Part shown: positions 51,448 to 58,482 of the stretch, one piece after another
Position numbering within the stretch: position 1 is the stretch's first letter
How the letters are laid out: each line of letters opens with the position of its first letter
From: JBKHYJ01 sp046565505
Lineage (GTDB): Bacteria; Acidobacteriota; Blastocatellia; UBA7656
NCBI GenBank assembly: GCA_046565505.1
Contig: JBKHYJ010000079.1
Location: 102,343 to 166,342 of the forward strand
DNA: 64,000 nucleotides
Reading direction: 5' to 3'
Translations under genes and position numbers: made by a program
The notes under the pieces: generated by a model
What the model was told of the DNA's origin: nothing
Databases searched by the model: none
The model's input: the letters and a program-made list of their open reading frames with translations, nothing else

Positions 51448-51581
51448 GCACGATCTGTACGAAGTGTGGCCGACCTATCGAAGCCCGCGACCTCGTAGAA
51501 GAGGACAACCCCGACGACCCGTTTGAACCTTTTTATTATCATACGTGGTGTGTTCCTGGCTCCGAGCAGGAAGCGCCATAA
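51444..51581 (+). CDS. Small LIM-like zinc protein, 45 aa
   Basis: MSTICTKCGRPIEARDLVEE, then YYHTWCVPG: CxxC plus H..C like half a LIM/treble-clef site. Ends 8 bases before a terminator. Confidence 0.5.
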   Translation: MSTICTKCGRPIEARDLVEEDNPDDPFEPFYYHTWCVPGSEQEAP

Positions 51582-51588
51582 AACCCTC

Positions 51589-51611
51589 GCCCCGTTCACT
51601 ACGGGGCTTTT
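51589..51611 (+). terminator. Rho-independent terminator, plus strand
   Basis: GCCCCGT (51589-51595) with ACGGGGC (51601-51607), loop TCACT, then TTTT. Closes the plus-strand operon of the element. Confidence 0.75.
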
Positions 51612-51613
51612 GT

Positions 51614-51623
51614 CTGCTATACT
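51614..51623 (+). promoter_or_regulatory. Orphan TCTGCTATACT promoter
   Basis: TCTGCTATACT matches the element promoters (TATACT at 51618-51623) but no plus-strand gene follows before attR. It could start a short RNA ending in the hairpin at 51699-51726. Confidence 0.35.
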
Positions 51624-51694
51624 CTCCCTACGTCTTAAGACCAGGGAGGGGGAGCCAGGGGGATAGAAGTAGTTGGTTCTCGCTCCCGCACACG

Positions 51695-51726
51695 AAAAAA
51701 GGGCCGCCCCGCTTGGAGCGACCCTT
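51695..51726 (-). terminator. Rho-independent terminator, minus strand
   Basis: On the minus strand AAGGGTCGC (51726-51718) pairs with GCGGCCCTT (51707-51699) with one G-T pair, followed by six Ts. It terminates the 52047-51733 gene. Confidence 0.7.
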
Positions 51727-51732
51727 GTAGGT

Positions 51733-52047
51733 TTATCGGCCCTCACTGGCCTGGACTGATTGCGGCTTCTGCTTTCGCTTCTGCCTCATCTCTTTCTTCT
51801 TCAGCTTCCGCCACTCGTTGAGCCTTCGCGCAGCTTCCTGTGGATGCTCTGCCAAGTAATCGAGAAACCGTTGAAGTTGCTCAAGAGTGTAATACACCTG
51901 AGGCTTGACCCCACGCCCTCCAATCGGAGTCCAGGGAAGAATCCCCGCCCCCCGATATTCACGCTGTAGGTTTCTACCTATGCGTATCACCTTCTCAGCC
52001 TCTTCCCAGTCCAGCAAGCGCCGAAGTTCAATATTCCCTCCAGACAT
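51733..52047 (-). CDS. Small DNA-binding protein (excisionase-like)
   Basis: ATG at 52047 follows AGGAG at five bases; an ATG 22 codons earlier is in the integrase gap and lacks an SD. LRRLLDWEEAEKVIRIGRNL with YYTLEQLQRFLDYLAEHP resembles a small winged-helix DNA-binding fold with a basic C-terminal tail (KLKKKEMRQKRKQKPQ). Placed just downstream of the integrase on the same strand, as excisionases often are; assignment is by context. Confidence 0.5.
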   Translation of the reverse strand: MSGGNIELRRLLDWEEAEKVIRIGRNLQREYRGAGILPWTPIGGRGVKPQVYYTLEQLQRFLDYLAEHPQEAARRLNEWRKLKKKEMRQKRKQKPQSVQASEGR

Positions 52048-52119
52048 TTCTACTCCTATCTGGTAAATAGGGAATTGCCATGTTAGTGTGAAAAGATTAG
52101 TTTTACCCAGCAAATCCTG

Positions 52120-53313
52120 TCAACAACTTTTCCGTTCTAGCTTATTCGTATGCTGCCGCATCCTCTCCTCATCAACGTGGATATAGATATTCTCAGCCTG
52201 ACGAGTTGAAGTATGCCCTAGAAACTCGCTTATATCCTTGATACTTGCTCCCAAGTCGTGAAGGTGTGTTGCAAAGGAGTGTCTAAGATCATACAGCCTC
52301 ATATCAGGCAACCCAGCTTTCACGAGAATTGGTTTAAAGATTCTCCGGTTCAGATTCCAGGGTTTGATAGGGGTGCCAGAGCCAGAAGGGAAGACGAGAT
52401 TATCTTCGCTCCACGGTATACCCTGGCCCAAACTTTCTTCTTTTTGTCGCAGCTTCTCTTGAGAGAGTTTTTGTGTCAAGTAGTGAGGAAGGGTAATGGT
52501 GCGCCGACTCTTTTTAGTTTTAGGCTCCTCAAACCAGAAGGGCGGCTCACCATCTTGCGTTTGTCGTTTAGTGCGACGGAAGACTACTACCCGCTCAACT
52601 GTGGCTGTTGCCCTTTGCAGGTTTACATCCTTCCAGCGCAACGCTAAGTACTCCTCTAGCCGCATACCAGTGACTAGAGCAAACTCCAAAAGGAGTCCAT
52701 TAGGATCAGCGTCGCAGGTATCCAAAAACTTCTCTCTTGTCTCCTGCGAAAGCCACACATACTCCCTCTGTTTCCCTTGGGGAACGGTTACATATTGGAC
52801 GGGATTTTCTTTCAAAAGCTTCTTGGGCCGCACAGCGTATTTGAACGCCATAAAAAGAATCGTATGCACAAAGCCAACACTTCGAGCAGACAGCCCCTTG
52901 TCACTCATCTTATTGACGACCACTTGAATGTGTTTATCTTCAACCTCGGCTACCAAATGACGACCGATCACCGGACGTACATAAAGCCTCAGTTTGCTCT
53001 CGTAGTCGTCATAGGTTCGTTTGCGGATTCCAGGCTTGATATAGGAAAGCCAATCATCCAGAAGGGAATTGACTGAGGACTTATCTTTCTTAAACCCTTC
53101 ACCCCTATGTTGGTCATATTCGTTTTGTAGCTCACGAACGATGCGGGCAGCATCTTTAGGACTTTCAGAGTAATTGCCATCCTCATCTTGAACAAGGCGG
53201 GTTGCTTGTCTCCACTTCACCGAGTTGTCGGGTTGAATTTCTTTGTAGTTGATACGAGCGTAAAGCTTCTCGCTTATCCAGCAGCAGTATGCAGGTGCTT
53301 CTTTCTTAGCCAT
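52120..53313 (-). CDS. int: Tyrosine recombinase (integrase)
   Basis: At 397 aa. An N-terminal arm-binding and SAM-like core (KPGIRKRTYDDYESKLRLYV) precedes the catalytic domain: Arg218 in TGMRLEEYLALRW, Arg344 in MRLYDLRHSFATH, His367 in FLGHTSTRQ and the nucleophile Tyr377 in NIYIHVDEER. SD AAGGAG lies before the ATG at 53313. It recombines attP with the 45-bp tRNA-Phe core; it lies about 230 bases from attR and is transcribed away from it. The N-terminus is related to the broken gene at 55461-55576. Confidence 0.95.
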   Translation of the reverse strand: MAKKEAPAYCCWISEKLYARINYKEIQPDNSVKWRQATRLVQDEDGNYSESPKDAARIVRELQNEYDQHRGEGFKKDKSSVNSLLDDWLSYIKPGIRKRTYDDYESKLRLYVRPVIGRHLVAEVEDKHIQVVVNKMSDKGLSARSVGFVHTILFMAFKYAVRPKKLLKENPVQYVTVPQGKQREYVWLSQETREKFLDTCDADPNGLLLEFALVTGMRLEEYLALRWKDVNLQRATATVERVVVFRRTKRQTQDGEPPFWFEEPKTKKSRRTITLPHYLTQKLSQEKLRQKEESLGQGIPWSEDNLVFPSGSGTPIKPWNLNRRIFKPILVKAGLPDMRLYDLRHSFATHLHDLGASIKDISEFLGHTSTRQAENIYIHVDEERMRQHTNKLERKSC

Positions 53314-53369
53314 GATAATCTCCTTCTCTAGTTTGAATTCTACTAAGTCGGAGATTTTTGATTTGGCCT

Positions 53370-53390
53370 ACTCACAAGTCACTCACAAAT
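53370..53390 (+). repeat. Putative integrase arm-type sites, right
   Basis: ACTCACAAGT (53370-53379) and ACTCACAAAT (53381-53390) repeat the left-end motif, next to attR and upstream of the integrase start. Confidence 0.6.
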
Positions 53391-53546
53391 TTTTCAAGCC
53401 ATCCAAAGTCAATTGAGGCAATGTTGAAGCCAACCGGAGCCAACCGAGGCTAAATCATCCAGAAAGGACCATTAGATTGTGTAGTTTACACACAAAGATG
53501 GCCTCAAAGGGTTTTGTTTGTCCTGTCAAAATGGCCTCGCCGCTGT

Positions 53547-53591
53547 CTGAAAATCCGCGTGTCGGCGGTTCGATTCCGTCCCTGGCCACCA
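53547..53591 (+). repeat. attR core, exact 45-bp repeat of tRNA-Phe 3' part
   Basis: Identical to 9232-9276 over 45 bases. Only the core is here: the rest of the tRNA is absent, so no second tRNA is made. Confidence 0.95.
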
Positions 53592-53817
53592 TTTCTTTTT
53601 AAGTAAAGAACTTGGTCGGAACCCTTCAATTTGAGCAGCGGACTTACATTGGAAGATTTATGATTTCCGGCATGTTTTCAGCCTTCATCTAAAGAAAAAC
53701 GATACATTGCTAACCCCTCCGAGCGTACCATCCACAGCAACCAGAACCACGTTTTTAAGCGATGGATGAAGTACGTTGGAGAAATGCCTGCCGCCTCGCC
53801 CGGGGGTGCTCGTGTAA
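53592..53817. other. Spacer with no clear gene
   Basis: No supported gene. It holds the transition from attR into the NinG fragment; weak similarity to coding DNA of phages cannot be claimed by eye. Confidence 0.4.
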
Positions 53818-54039
53818 TCGCCCGGCTGTGAGGGTTGCAATAAGTATAACCACGGCAATGTAGGACTCTTCGCCAAGGCTCTTATTAAAAAATACGGCAT
53901 AGGTGAATTTAATGACTTGATTGAGCGAAGCAAAAAAGTAAAGCCTTGGAGCGAGAAAGAGCTACTAACCTTAATTGTCGCTATCCACAACCCTAAAAAC
54001 TACACCAAGATTTATAACAAGCTATTGAACCGGCTCTAA
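53818..54039 (+). pseudogene. C-terminal NinG fragment
   Basis: A 73-codon open frame without start reads CEGCNKYNHGNVGLFAKALI, then KKYGIGEFNDLIERSKK and YNKLLNRL before TAA at 54037-54039. It aligns with CVSCNKWRHGNLAVYAEKLI and the helical end of the intact NinG at 23949. The N-terminal zinc half and start are missing (a stop precedes 53818). It marks a lost older prophage. Confidence 0.7.
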
Positions 54040-54044
54040 TTCAG

Positions 54045-54275
54045 CTATGGGCACTCATCGCCCCGGCCCTGACAAAAGAGCAAGCAACAGTCAAAATCAG
54101 CCTTGCACTGATTCTCGCATGCGGGATCACCATTGCAGGCACTCATACAGGCGTTGGCATTATTAGAACAGAACGTATTGCACCCAAACGCTTGGGTGGT
54201 ACTGGACCTGGAACTGCCTGCAAACATAACCATCATCGCCAGAACAAGACCAATAAATAAATTTCTTATTTTCAT
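54045..54275 (-). CDS. Secreted Cys-rich protein A, 76 aa
   Basis: A signal peptide (RNLFIGLVLAMMVMFAGSS) precedes a mature part with about 10 Cys (CNTFCSNNANACMSAC, then CENQCKADFDCCLLFC, ending GDEC). SD GAGG upstream. Related in plan to the next two genes but with different Cys spacing. Likely disulphide-rich and extracytoplasmic. No family recognised. Confidence 0.6.
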   Translation of the reverse strand: MKIRNLFIGLVLAMMVMFAGSSRSSTTQAFGCNTFCSNNANACMSACNGDPACENQCKADFDCCLLFCQGRGDECP

Positions 54276-54347
54276 AGAACCTCAAAGTGTAGGAGGAGCA
54301 TTGGACAATCTCTCATTGAACAATCTCTTACGGTTCAATAACTCCGG

Positions 54348-54620
54348 TTACTCGTAGCAAAATAGGGGGCAATCATCCGGGGTATCGCCACAGAAATGTG
54401 CGCAGAAATTGCCGCCGGAACAACAGTTTTCATAGCCTCCCCCATCGTTTATGCACTGGAAGTAATTATCACGGCATCTTTCAAAACAGGCATCATTACA
54501 TCCGTCCGGCCAAGCCGCCTTTACAGTCGTCAAGGACTTAGATTGGAACGAAATCAAAAAGAATACCATCACTACTAGCAGTGAAAGTCTTAATGAGATT
54601 TTTAGCATCCTTGAAATCAT
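54348..54620 (-). CDS. Secreted Cys-rich protein B, 90 aa
   Basis: Signal peptide (LRLSLLVVMVFFLISFQSK), then 10 Cys in the order CX3CX3CX6C, CC, CX3C, CX3C (CNDACFERCRDNYFQC and CAHFCGDTPDDCPLFC). Protein C has the same pattern. AAGGGGG is an SD-like sequence just upstream. Confidence 0.65.
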   Translation of the reverse strand: MISRMLKISLRLSLLVVMVFFLISFQSKSLTTVKAAWPDGCNDACFERCRDNYFQCINDGGGYENCCSGGNFCAHFCGDTPDDCPLFCYE

Positions 54621-54668
54621 ATTACCCCCTTAACGCAGCAAAAAAAAACAGACACCGTAACGTGTTAG

Positions 54669-54923
54669 TTACTCCGCACAAAAGAGCGGACAATCGTCCC
54701 CGCAGAAGTGGGAGCAGGTGTTATAATAACAACACCCCTCATAACTGTTAGTGCTTACACAATCGATGTAGTTCTCGTAGCATCTCTGAAAACAGTTTTC
54801 GTCGCAAGGCATAAGCCCGGAAGCCTTTGCCGATGACCGGGATTGAAACGAGAATAACAAGAACAGCATTATTAAAAGCACAGAAAGTTTTGATGAGATT
54901 TTTGCTTTTCTTGAACTCAACAT
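54669..54923 (-). CDS. Secreted Cys-rich protein C, 84 aa
   Basis: Signal peptide (KLSVLLIMLFLLFSFQSRS), then CDENCFQRCYENYIDC, CC and CSHFCGDDCPLFC, matching protein B in Cys order and ending (LFCxE). AGGAGG precedes the ATG at six bases. Tandem array suggests local gene duplication with individual SD signals. Confidence 0.65.
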   Translation of the reverse strand: MLSSRKAKISSKLSVLLIMLFLLFSFQSRSSAKASGLMPCDENCFQRCYENYIDCVSTNSYEGCCYYNTCSHFCGDDCPLFCAE

Positions 54924-55118
54924 GAGTAACCTCCTGGTCTTGGGGAGTTATTGGAACGCTTCGCAAAACAGACAAGTGATTGCTTCGGGACATTGCGAAG
55001 CAGCTAACGTGATGACGGCTACTTTATTACAAGTCCGTTGCAGTGTCAATTAGCAATTTATATCCCTATGGGCCAGCGAGCATCAGGCTCTAAGCAAGCT
55101 ACTGAACCATCTCTAATT

Positions 55119-55448
55119 TTATGTTTTAACTGATTGTTGATGGTTGGCAATCTCGGCTTTCGCCTTTTGAAGATGAACAGTATTCTGAGCGCTGAGTCTC
55201 AGCATGCGCCCGCGCCCGGCGCGGGTTTGCAAGCCGGTGATACCCTCTTGCTCGTAGCGGCTCAACCAGGTACTTATGACCGCCTCACAGCGGCCTGATA
55301 TCTTGGCGATTTCGACCGAAGGCCGTTTTTCAGTTTTCAAGAGAGCCATCTGGCAACGGAAGCGAAGTGCAGGGCTTTTGTCCTTGCGCTAGCAGTTTTC
55401 AAGAGCCGTGCGCTGTTCCTCAGTCAATTCAATTGTTCTTATTTTACC
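55119..55448 (-). pseudogene. IS630-type transposase N-terminal fragment
   Basis: One frame reads IRTIELTEEQRTALENC, an in-frame TAG at 55389-55391, then RFRCQMALLKTEKRPSVEIA and WLSRYEQEGITGLQTRAGRG. This is the HTH portion of IS630-family transposases. The DDE domain and terminal repeats are missing. Inserted between the Cys-rich genes and the broken integrase. Confidence 0.65.
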
Positions 55449-55460
55449 ATCTTGATTAGT

Positions 55461-55576
55461 TTAACCCAATTTTGCACGAGTGCTTATCTTCAAAACTTTG
55501 TAGCTGATACGAGCGTACAGCTTGCCATCTATCTTGCAGCAGTACGGCGGAAGCTTTTCCCCTTTCTATTGGCCAT
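55461..55576 (-). pseudogene. Broken integrase start
   Basis: ATG (55574-55576) follows GGAGATATTGTT as in the intact integrase. After about seven codons the frame must shift by one base to read LPPYCCKIDGKLYARISYK, which aligns with APAYCCWISEKLYARINYK of the intact gene. The remainder is lost. It faces the same way as the functional integrase. Confidence 0.7.
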
Positions 55577-55641
55577 AACAATATCTCCTGTTCAACTGTG
55601 CTAATTGAATTTTACTAAACTGGAGATTTCTGAAATGGGGC

Positions 55642-55660
55642 ACTCACAAGCCAGTCACAA
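55642..55660 (+). repeat. Degenerate arm-type sites
   Basis: ACTCACAAGC and AGTCACAAAT resemble the arm sites at 53370-53390 and lie the same way relative to the broken integrase. Confidence 0.5.
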
Positions 55661-55775
55661 ATTTCAAAGGACTACCCAGGGCAAATTCATGCGAGGTCGG
55701 AAAAGTCCGCCCGTAAACCGAGACAAATTCAGGAACCTTGTCCTGAAAGTCTTTTGTTAGCGAGTTTTTAGCAGA

Positions 55776-55820
55776 CTGAAAATCCGGGCGTCCGCTGTTC
55801 GATTCTGTCCCTGGGCACCA
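55776..55820 (+). repeat. Degenerate third att core
   Basis: 45 bases with six mismatches to the tRNA-Phe core, still containing CTGAAAATCCG at its left end and CACCA at its right. Host sequence follows; the ABC permease starts 110 bases on. Confidence 0.85.
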
Positions 55821-55929
55821 TTCAAAAAAACTCTCCCAGACCCTTCCGAGTGCCAACCATTATTTATAAACATTCATCATAAGCTTGTCGTAAGGCAAGT
55901 TGTCTAGCTTTGAGCCAATTCAAAACATT

Positions 55930-57174
55930 ATGCGAACCCTTTACTCATTTTATATCGACGCGGGCAAGATCGCGCTCCAGTCCATATTTGCTCACAAGCT
56001 GCGCGCCTTCCTGACCCTCATCGGAATCATCATAGGCGTCGCCTCCGTAGTCGTCGTGGGCGCTTCCATCAACGGCTTTAATGAGTACGTCATCAAGCAG
56101 GTCTCGAAGATACTCGGAGTCAATCACTTCATGATCGCGCGCATGGCGAACGTCGGGCGCCTCACGGAAGAAGAGTGGGAGGCCATGCAGAAGCGCAACA
56201 AGCGGCTGGATTGGGATGATTTCGAGTGGCTCCAGATTCAGTGCAAAACCTGCTCTGAAGTGGGGGCTTCGGCCAACTGGCAGCTAGACCTCAGGGCCGA
56301 CGGGCAGGAACTACTCGGGACACAGATCGTCGGCGTCACGGCCAACATGGGCGAGATCGAAGATAAGACTATCGCCGAGGGCCGCTTCATCGTCCCTTAC
56401 GAAGTTGACCGCGCGGAGATGGTGACCGTCATCGGCATGGACGTCAGGGAGAAATTCTTCGCGGGGCTCGACCCGATCGGGAAGACGTTGAAGATCAACG
56501 ACTTGCCCATGACGGTGGTGGGCGTCGAGGAGAGGCGCGGCTCGATGCTCGGCCAGTCGATGGACAACCACGCTTACATCCCCCTCACCACCTACCAGCG
56601 CATGTTCGGGCGGCGCCAGAGCCTCCAAATACATGGCAAGTCGGAAAACCGCGAGAAGTTCCAATCTACTATCGACGAGGCGAGGGTCGCACTGCGTAAC
56701 AAGCATAAGCTGAAAGGCGATCAGGCGGACGATTTCGGGCTGGTTAACGTCGAACAGGTCAATAACCAGGTCGATGAGTTCACGGGCGCCATCGCCGCCG
56801 TCGTTACCCCAATCACGCTCATCTCCCTTATAGTCGGCGGCATAGTCGTCATGAACATCATGCTCGTGAGCGTCACCGAGCGGACGTTCGAGATCGGCTT
56901 GCGCAAAGCCGTCGGGGCCAGGCGCAGGCATATACTGATGCAGTTTTTGATAGAGTCATCCCTGCTTTCTGCATTCGGCGGGGTGTTCGGGCTCATGCTC
57001 GCCGCGGGACTGTCCTGGGTCATCAGCAATTCCACCCCGGTCCCGATGGCGATAACGCCCGGCTACATCATGCTTTCGCTTATAGTGTCGGGCGGCATCG
57101 GGATGCTGTTCGGGATTTACCCCGCCTTCAAGGCCGCCAAGCTTGACCCGATCGTCGCTCTGACCAAGAACTGA
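55930..57174 (+). CDS. MacB/FtsX-family ABC transporter permease 1
   Basis: ATG at 55930 is the first in-frame ATG near the conserved start (an upstream TTG at 55900 is less likely). At 414 aa: TM1 (FLTLIGIIIGVASVVVVGAS), a periplasmic MacB_PCD domain (about residues 50-260), then three C-terminal TMs with MNIMLVSVTERTFEIGLRKA, the FtsX signature. With the next permease it likely forms an exporter or lipoprotein-release complex; the ATPase gene is not in the window. Confidence 0.85.
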   Translation: MRTLYSFYIDAGKIALQSIFAHKLRAFLTLIGIIIGVASVVVVGASINGFNEYVIKQVSKILGVNHFMIARMANVGRLTEEEWEAMQKRNKRLDWDDFEWLQIQCKTCSEVGASANWQLDLRADGQELLGTQIVGVTANMGEIEDKTIAEGRFIVPYEVDRAEMVTVIGMDVREKFFAGLDPIGKTLKINDLPMTVVGVEERRGSMLGQSMDNHAYIPLTTYQRMFGRRQSLQIHGKSENREKFQSTIDEARVALRNKHKLKGDQADDFGLVNVEQVNNQVDEFTGAIAAVVTPITLISLIVGGIVVMNIMLVSVTERTFEIGLRKAVGARRRHILMQFLIESSLLSAFGGVFGLMLAAGLSWVISNSTPVPMAITPGYIMLSLIVSGGIGMLFGIYPAFKAAKLDPIVALTKN

Positions 57175-57184
57175 GGGTACACCC

Positions 57185-58438
57185 TTGAAAAAGGTATCGT
57201 TAGTATCGAAAGAGACTCTGGTGATGGCGCTCGACAACGTTCGCGCGCACAAGTTCAGAAGCTTCCTCACGGTGCTCGGCATCGTCATAGGCGTGATGAC
57301 AGTCATAGCCATCTCATCCATCCTCACGGGGCTGAGGAGTAACCTGATCAAGTACGTCGAGGACTTCGGCACGAATAACATCTACGCCTTCCACCTCTCG
57401 ACGGGTATAAGAATGGGACCGCGAGACCGCGCCGAGCGCATGCGCAAACCTCTCACGGAAGAAGACGCCGAGGCCGTTCGCACGCAGGCCCCCGCCGTCG
57501 AGGACGTGGCCGAAGAGTTGTTCCTGTGGCTCGATGACAGGACCGTCACTTACGGCAACGTGAAGTATAAGCAGGGCCAGATTCATGGCGTGTCGGCGAA
57601 TTATGCGAAGGTCGCGAACGTCAGCATAGACGAAGGGCGATTCTTCAACGAGGTTGACGACCAGCACCGCCGCGACGTGCTCGTCATCGGCGTGCAGGTG
57701 GCGGAGGCGCTCTTCCCGCACCAGGCGAACATCGTTGGCTCCCTGGTGACGCTGGACGGCAAGCAGTTCGAGATAATCGGGGTTCTTGAGAAGAGGAAGA
57801 ACGGATTCTTCGGCGAGAGTGAAGAGGACAGCGCGATCTTCATGCCTTACAAGACGGCCCGCAAGATTTCGCCCCGCAGCGAATTTCTCTTGCTGAACAT
57901 TCGCGCCAAAAGCGGCCAGCTCCGCGCCGCGCTCGACCAGGTCGAGGAGGTCCTGCGCCGCCAGCGAGGCGTGAAATACAACGAGCCGAACAATTTCGAC
58001 ATCAACACGGTTGATCGCCTGATTCAGCAATTCGACGGCATATTCGCCACCGTCGGGCTCATAGCAATCGCCATATCGAGCATAGGGCTCCTGGTGGGCG
58101 GCATAGGCGTTATGAACATCATGCTCGTGAGCGTCACCGAACGCACGAAGGAGATAGGGATTCGTAAGGCCATAGGGGCCAGAGGGAGAGACATCGTACG
58201 GCAGTTCCTTTTCGAGGCCATGACGCTGACGTTCCTGGGCGGAATCCTCGGCGTGCTGATGGCGATAGGGGCGAGTTACGTCGTGATGTTTTTTATCCCG
58301 ACCTTGCCGGCTTCAATCCCGCTCTGGGCGGTAGTGACGGGGCTGACTGTTTCGATTGCCATCGGCCTCGTCTTCGGGGTGTGGCCCGCGCGGAGGGCCT
58401 CGCGGCTAGACCCAATAGAAGCCCTCCGGTACGAGTGA
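57185..58438 (+). CDS. MacB/FtsX-family ABC transporter permease 2
   Basis: TTG start at 57185 kept because the sequence up to MALDNVRAHKFRSFLTVLG is conserved-like; an ATG 13 codons in is the alternative. 417 aa with the same domain order as the preceding gene and the signature MNIMLVSVTERTKEIGIRKA. Ten bases separate the two genes, so they are co-transcribed. Confidence 0.85.
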   Translation: MKKVSLVSKETLVMALDNVRAHKFRSFLTVLGIVIGVMTVIAISSILTGLRSNLIKYVEDFGTNNIYAFHLSTGIRMGPRDRAERMRKPLTEEDAEAVRTQAPAVEDVAEELFLWLDDRTVTYGNVKYKQGQIHGVSANYAKVANVSIDEGRFFNEVDDQHRRDVLVIGVQVAEALFPHQANIVGSLVTLDGKQFEIIGVLEKRKNGFFGESEEDSAIFMPYKTARKISPRSEFLLLNIRAKSGQLRAALDQVEEVLRRQRGVKYNEPNNFDINTVDRLIQQFDGIFATVGLIAIAISSIGLLVGGIGVMNIMLVSVTERTKEIGIRKAIGARGRDIVRQFLFEAMTLTFLGGILGVLMAIGASYVVMFFIPTLPASIPLWAVVTGLTVSIAIGLVFGVWPARRASRLDPIEALRYE

Positions 58439-58482
58439 GACTCGGCCGCGGGAGGGGCTTTCAGTCTCCATTGGGGGCCGCA

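Larger units (their letters stand above)
53592..55820. mobile_element. Relic of an earlier element at the same tRNA site
   Basis: Bounded by attR and a degraded third att core. It contains the C-terminal end of a NinG gene, three Cys-rich secreted genes, an IS630-type transposase fragment and a frameshifted integrase start with decayed arm sites. The broken integrase, arm sites and att copy lie in the same order and orientation as in the intact element. This suggests serial integration at tRNA-Phe followed by loss of most of the older element. Confidence 0.8.

Noticed and set aside
53547..53591. A second tRNA-Phe gene
   Set aside because: Only the 3' 45 bases are present; acceptor 5' strand and D-arm are missing.
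55461..55576. A second functional integrase
   Set aside because: Only the first few dozen codons remain and they require a frameshift.
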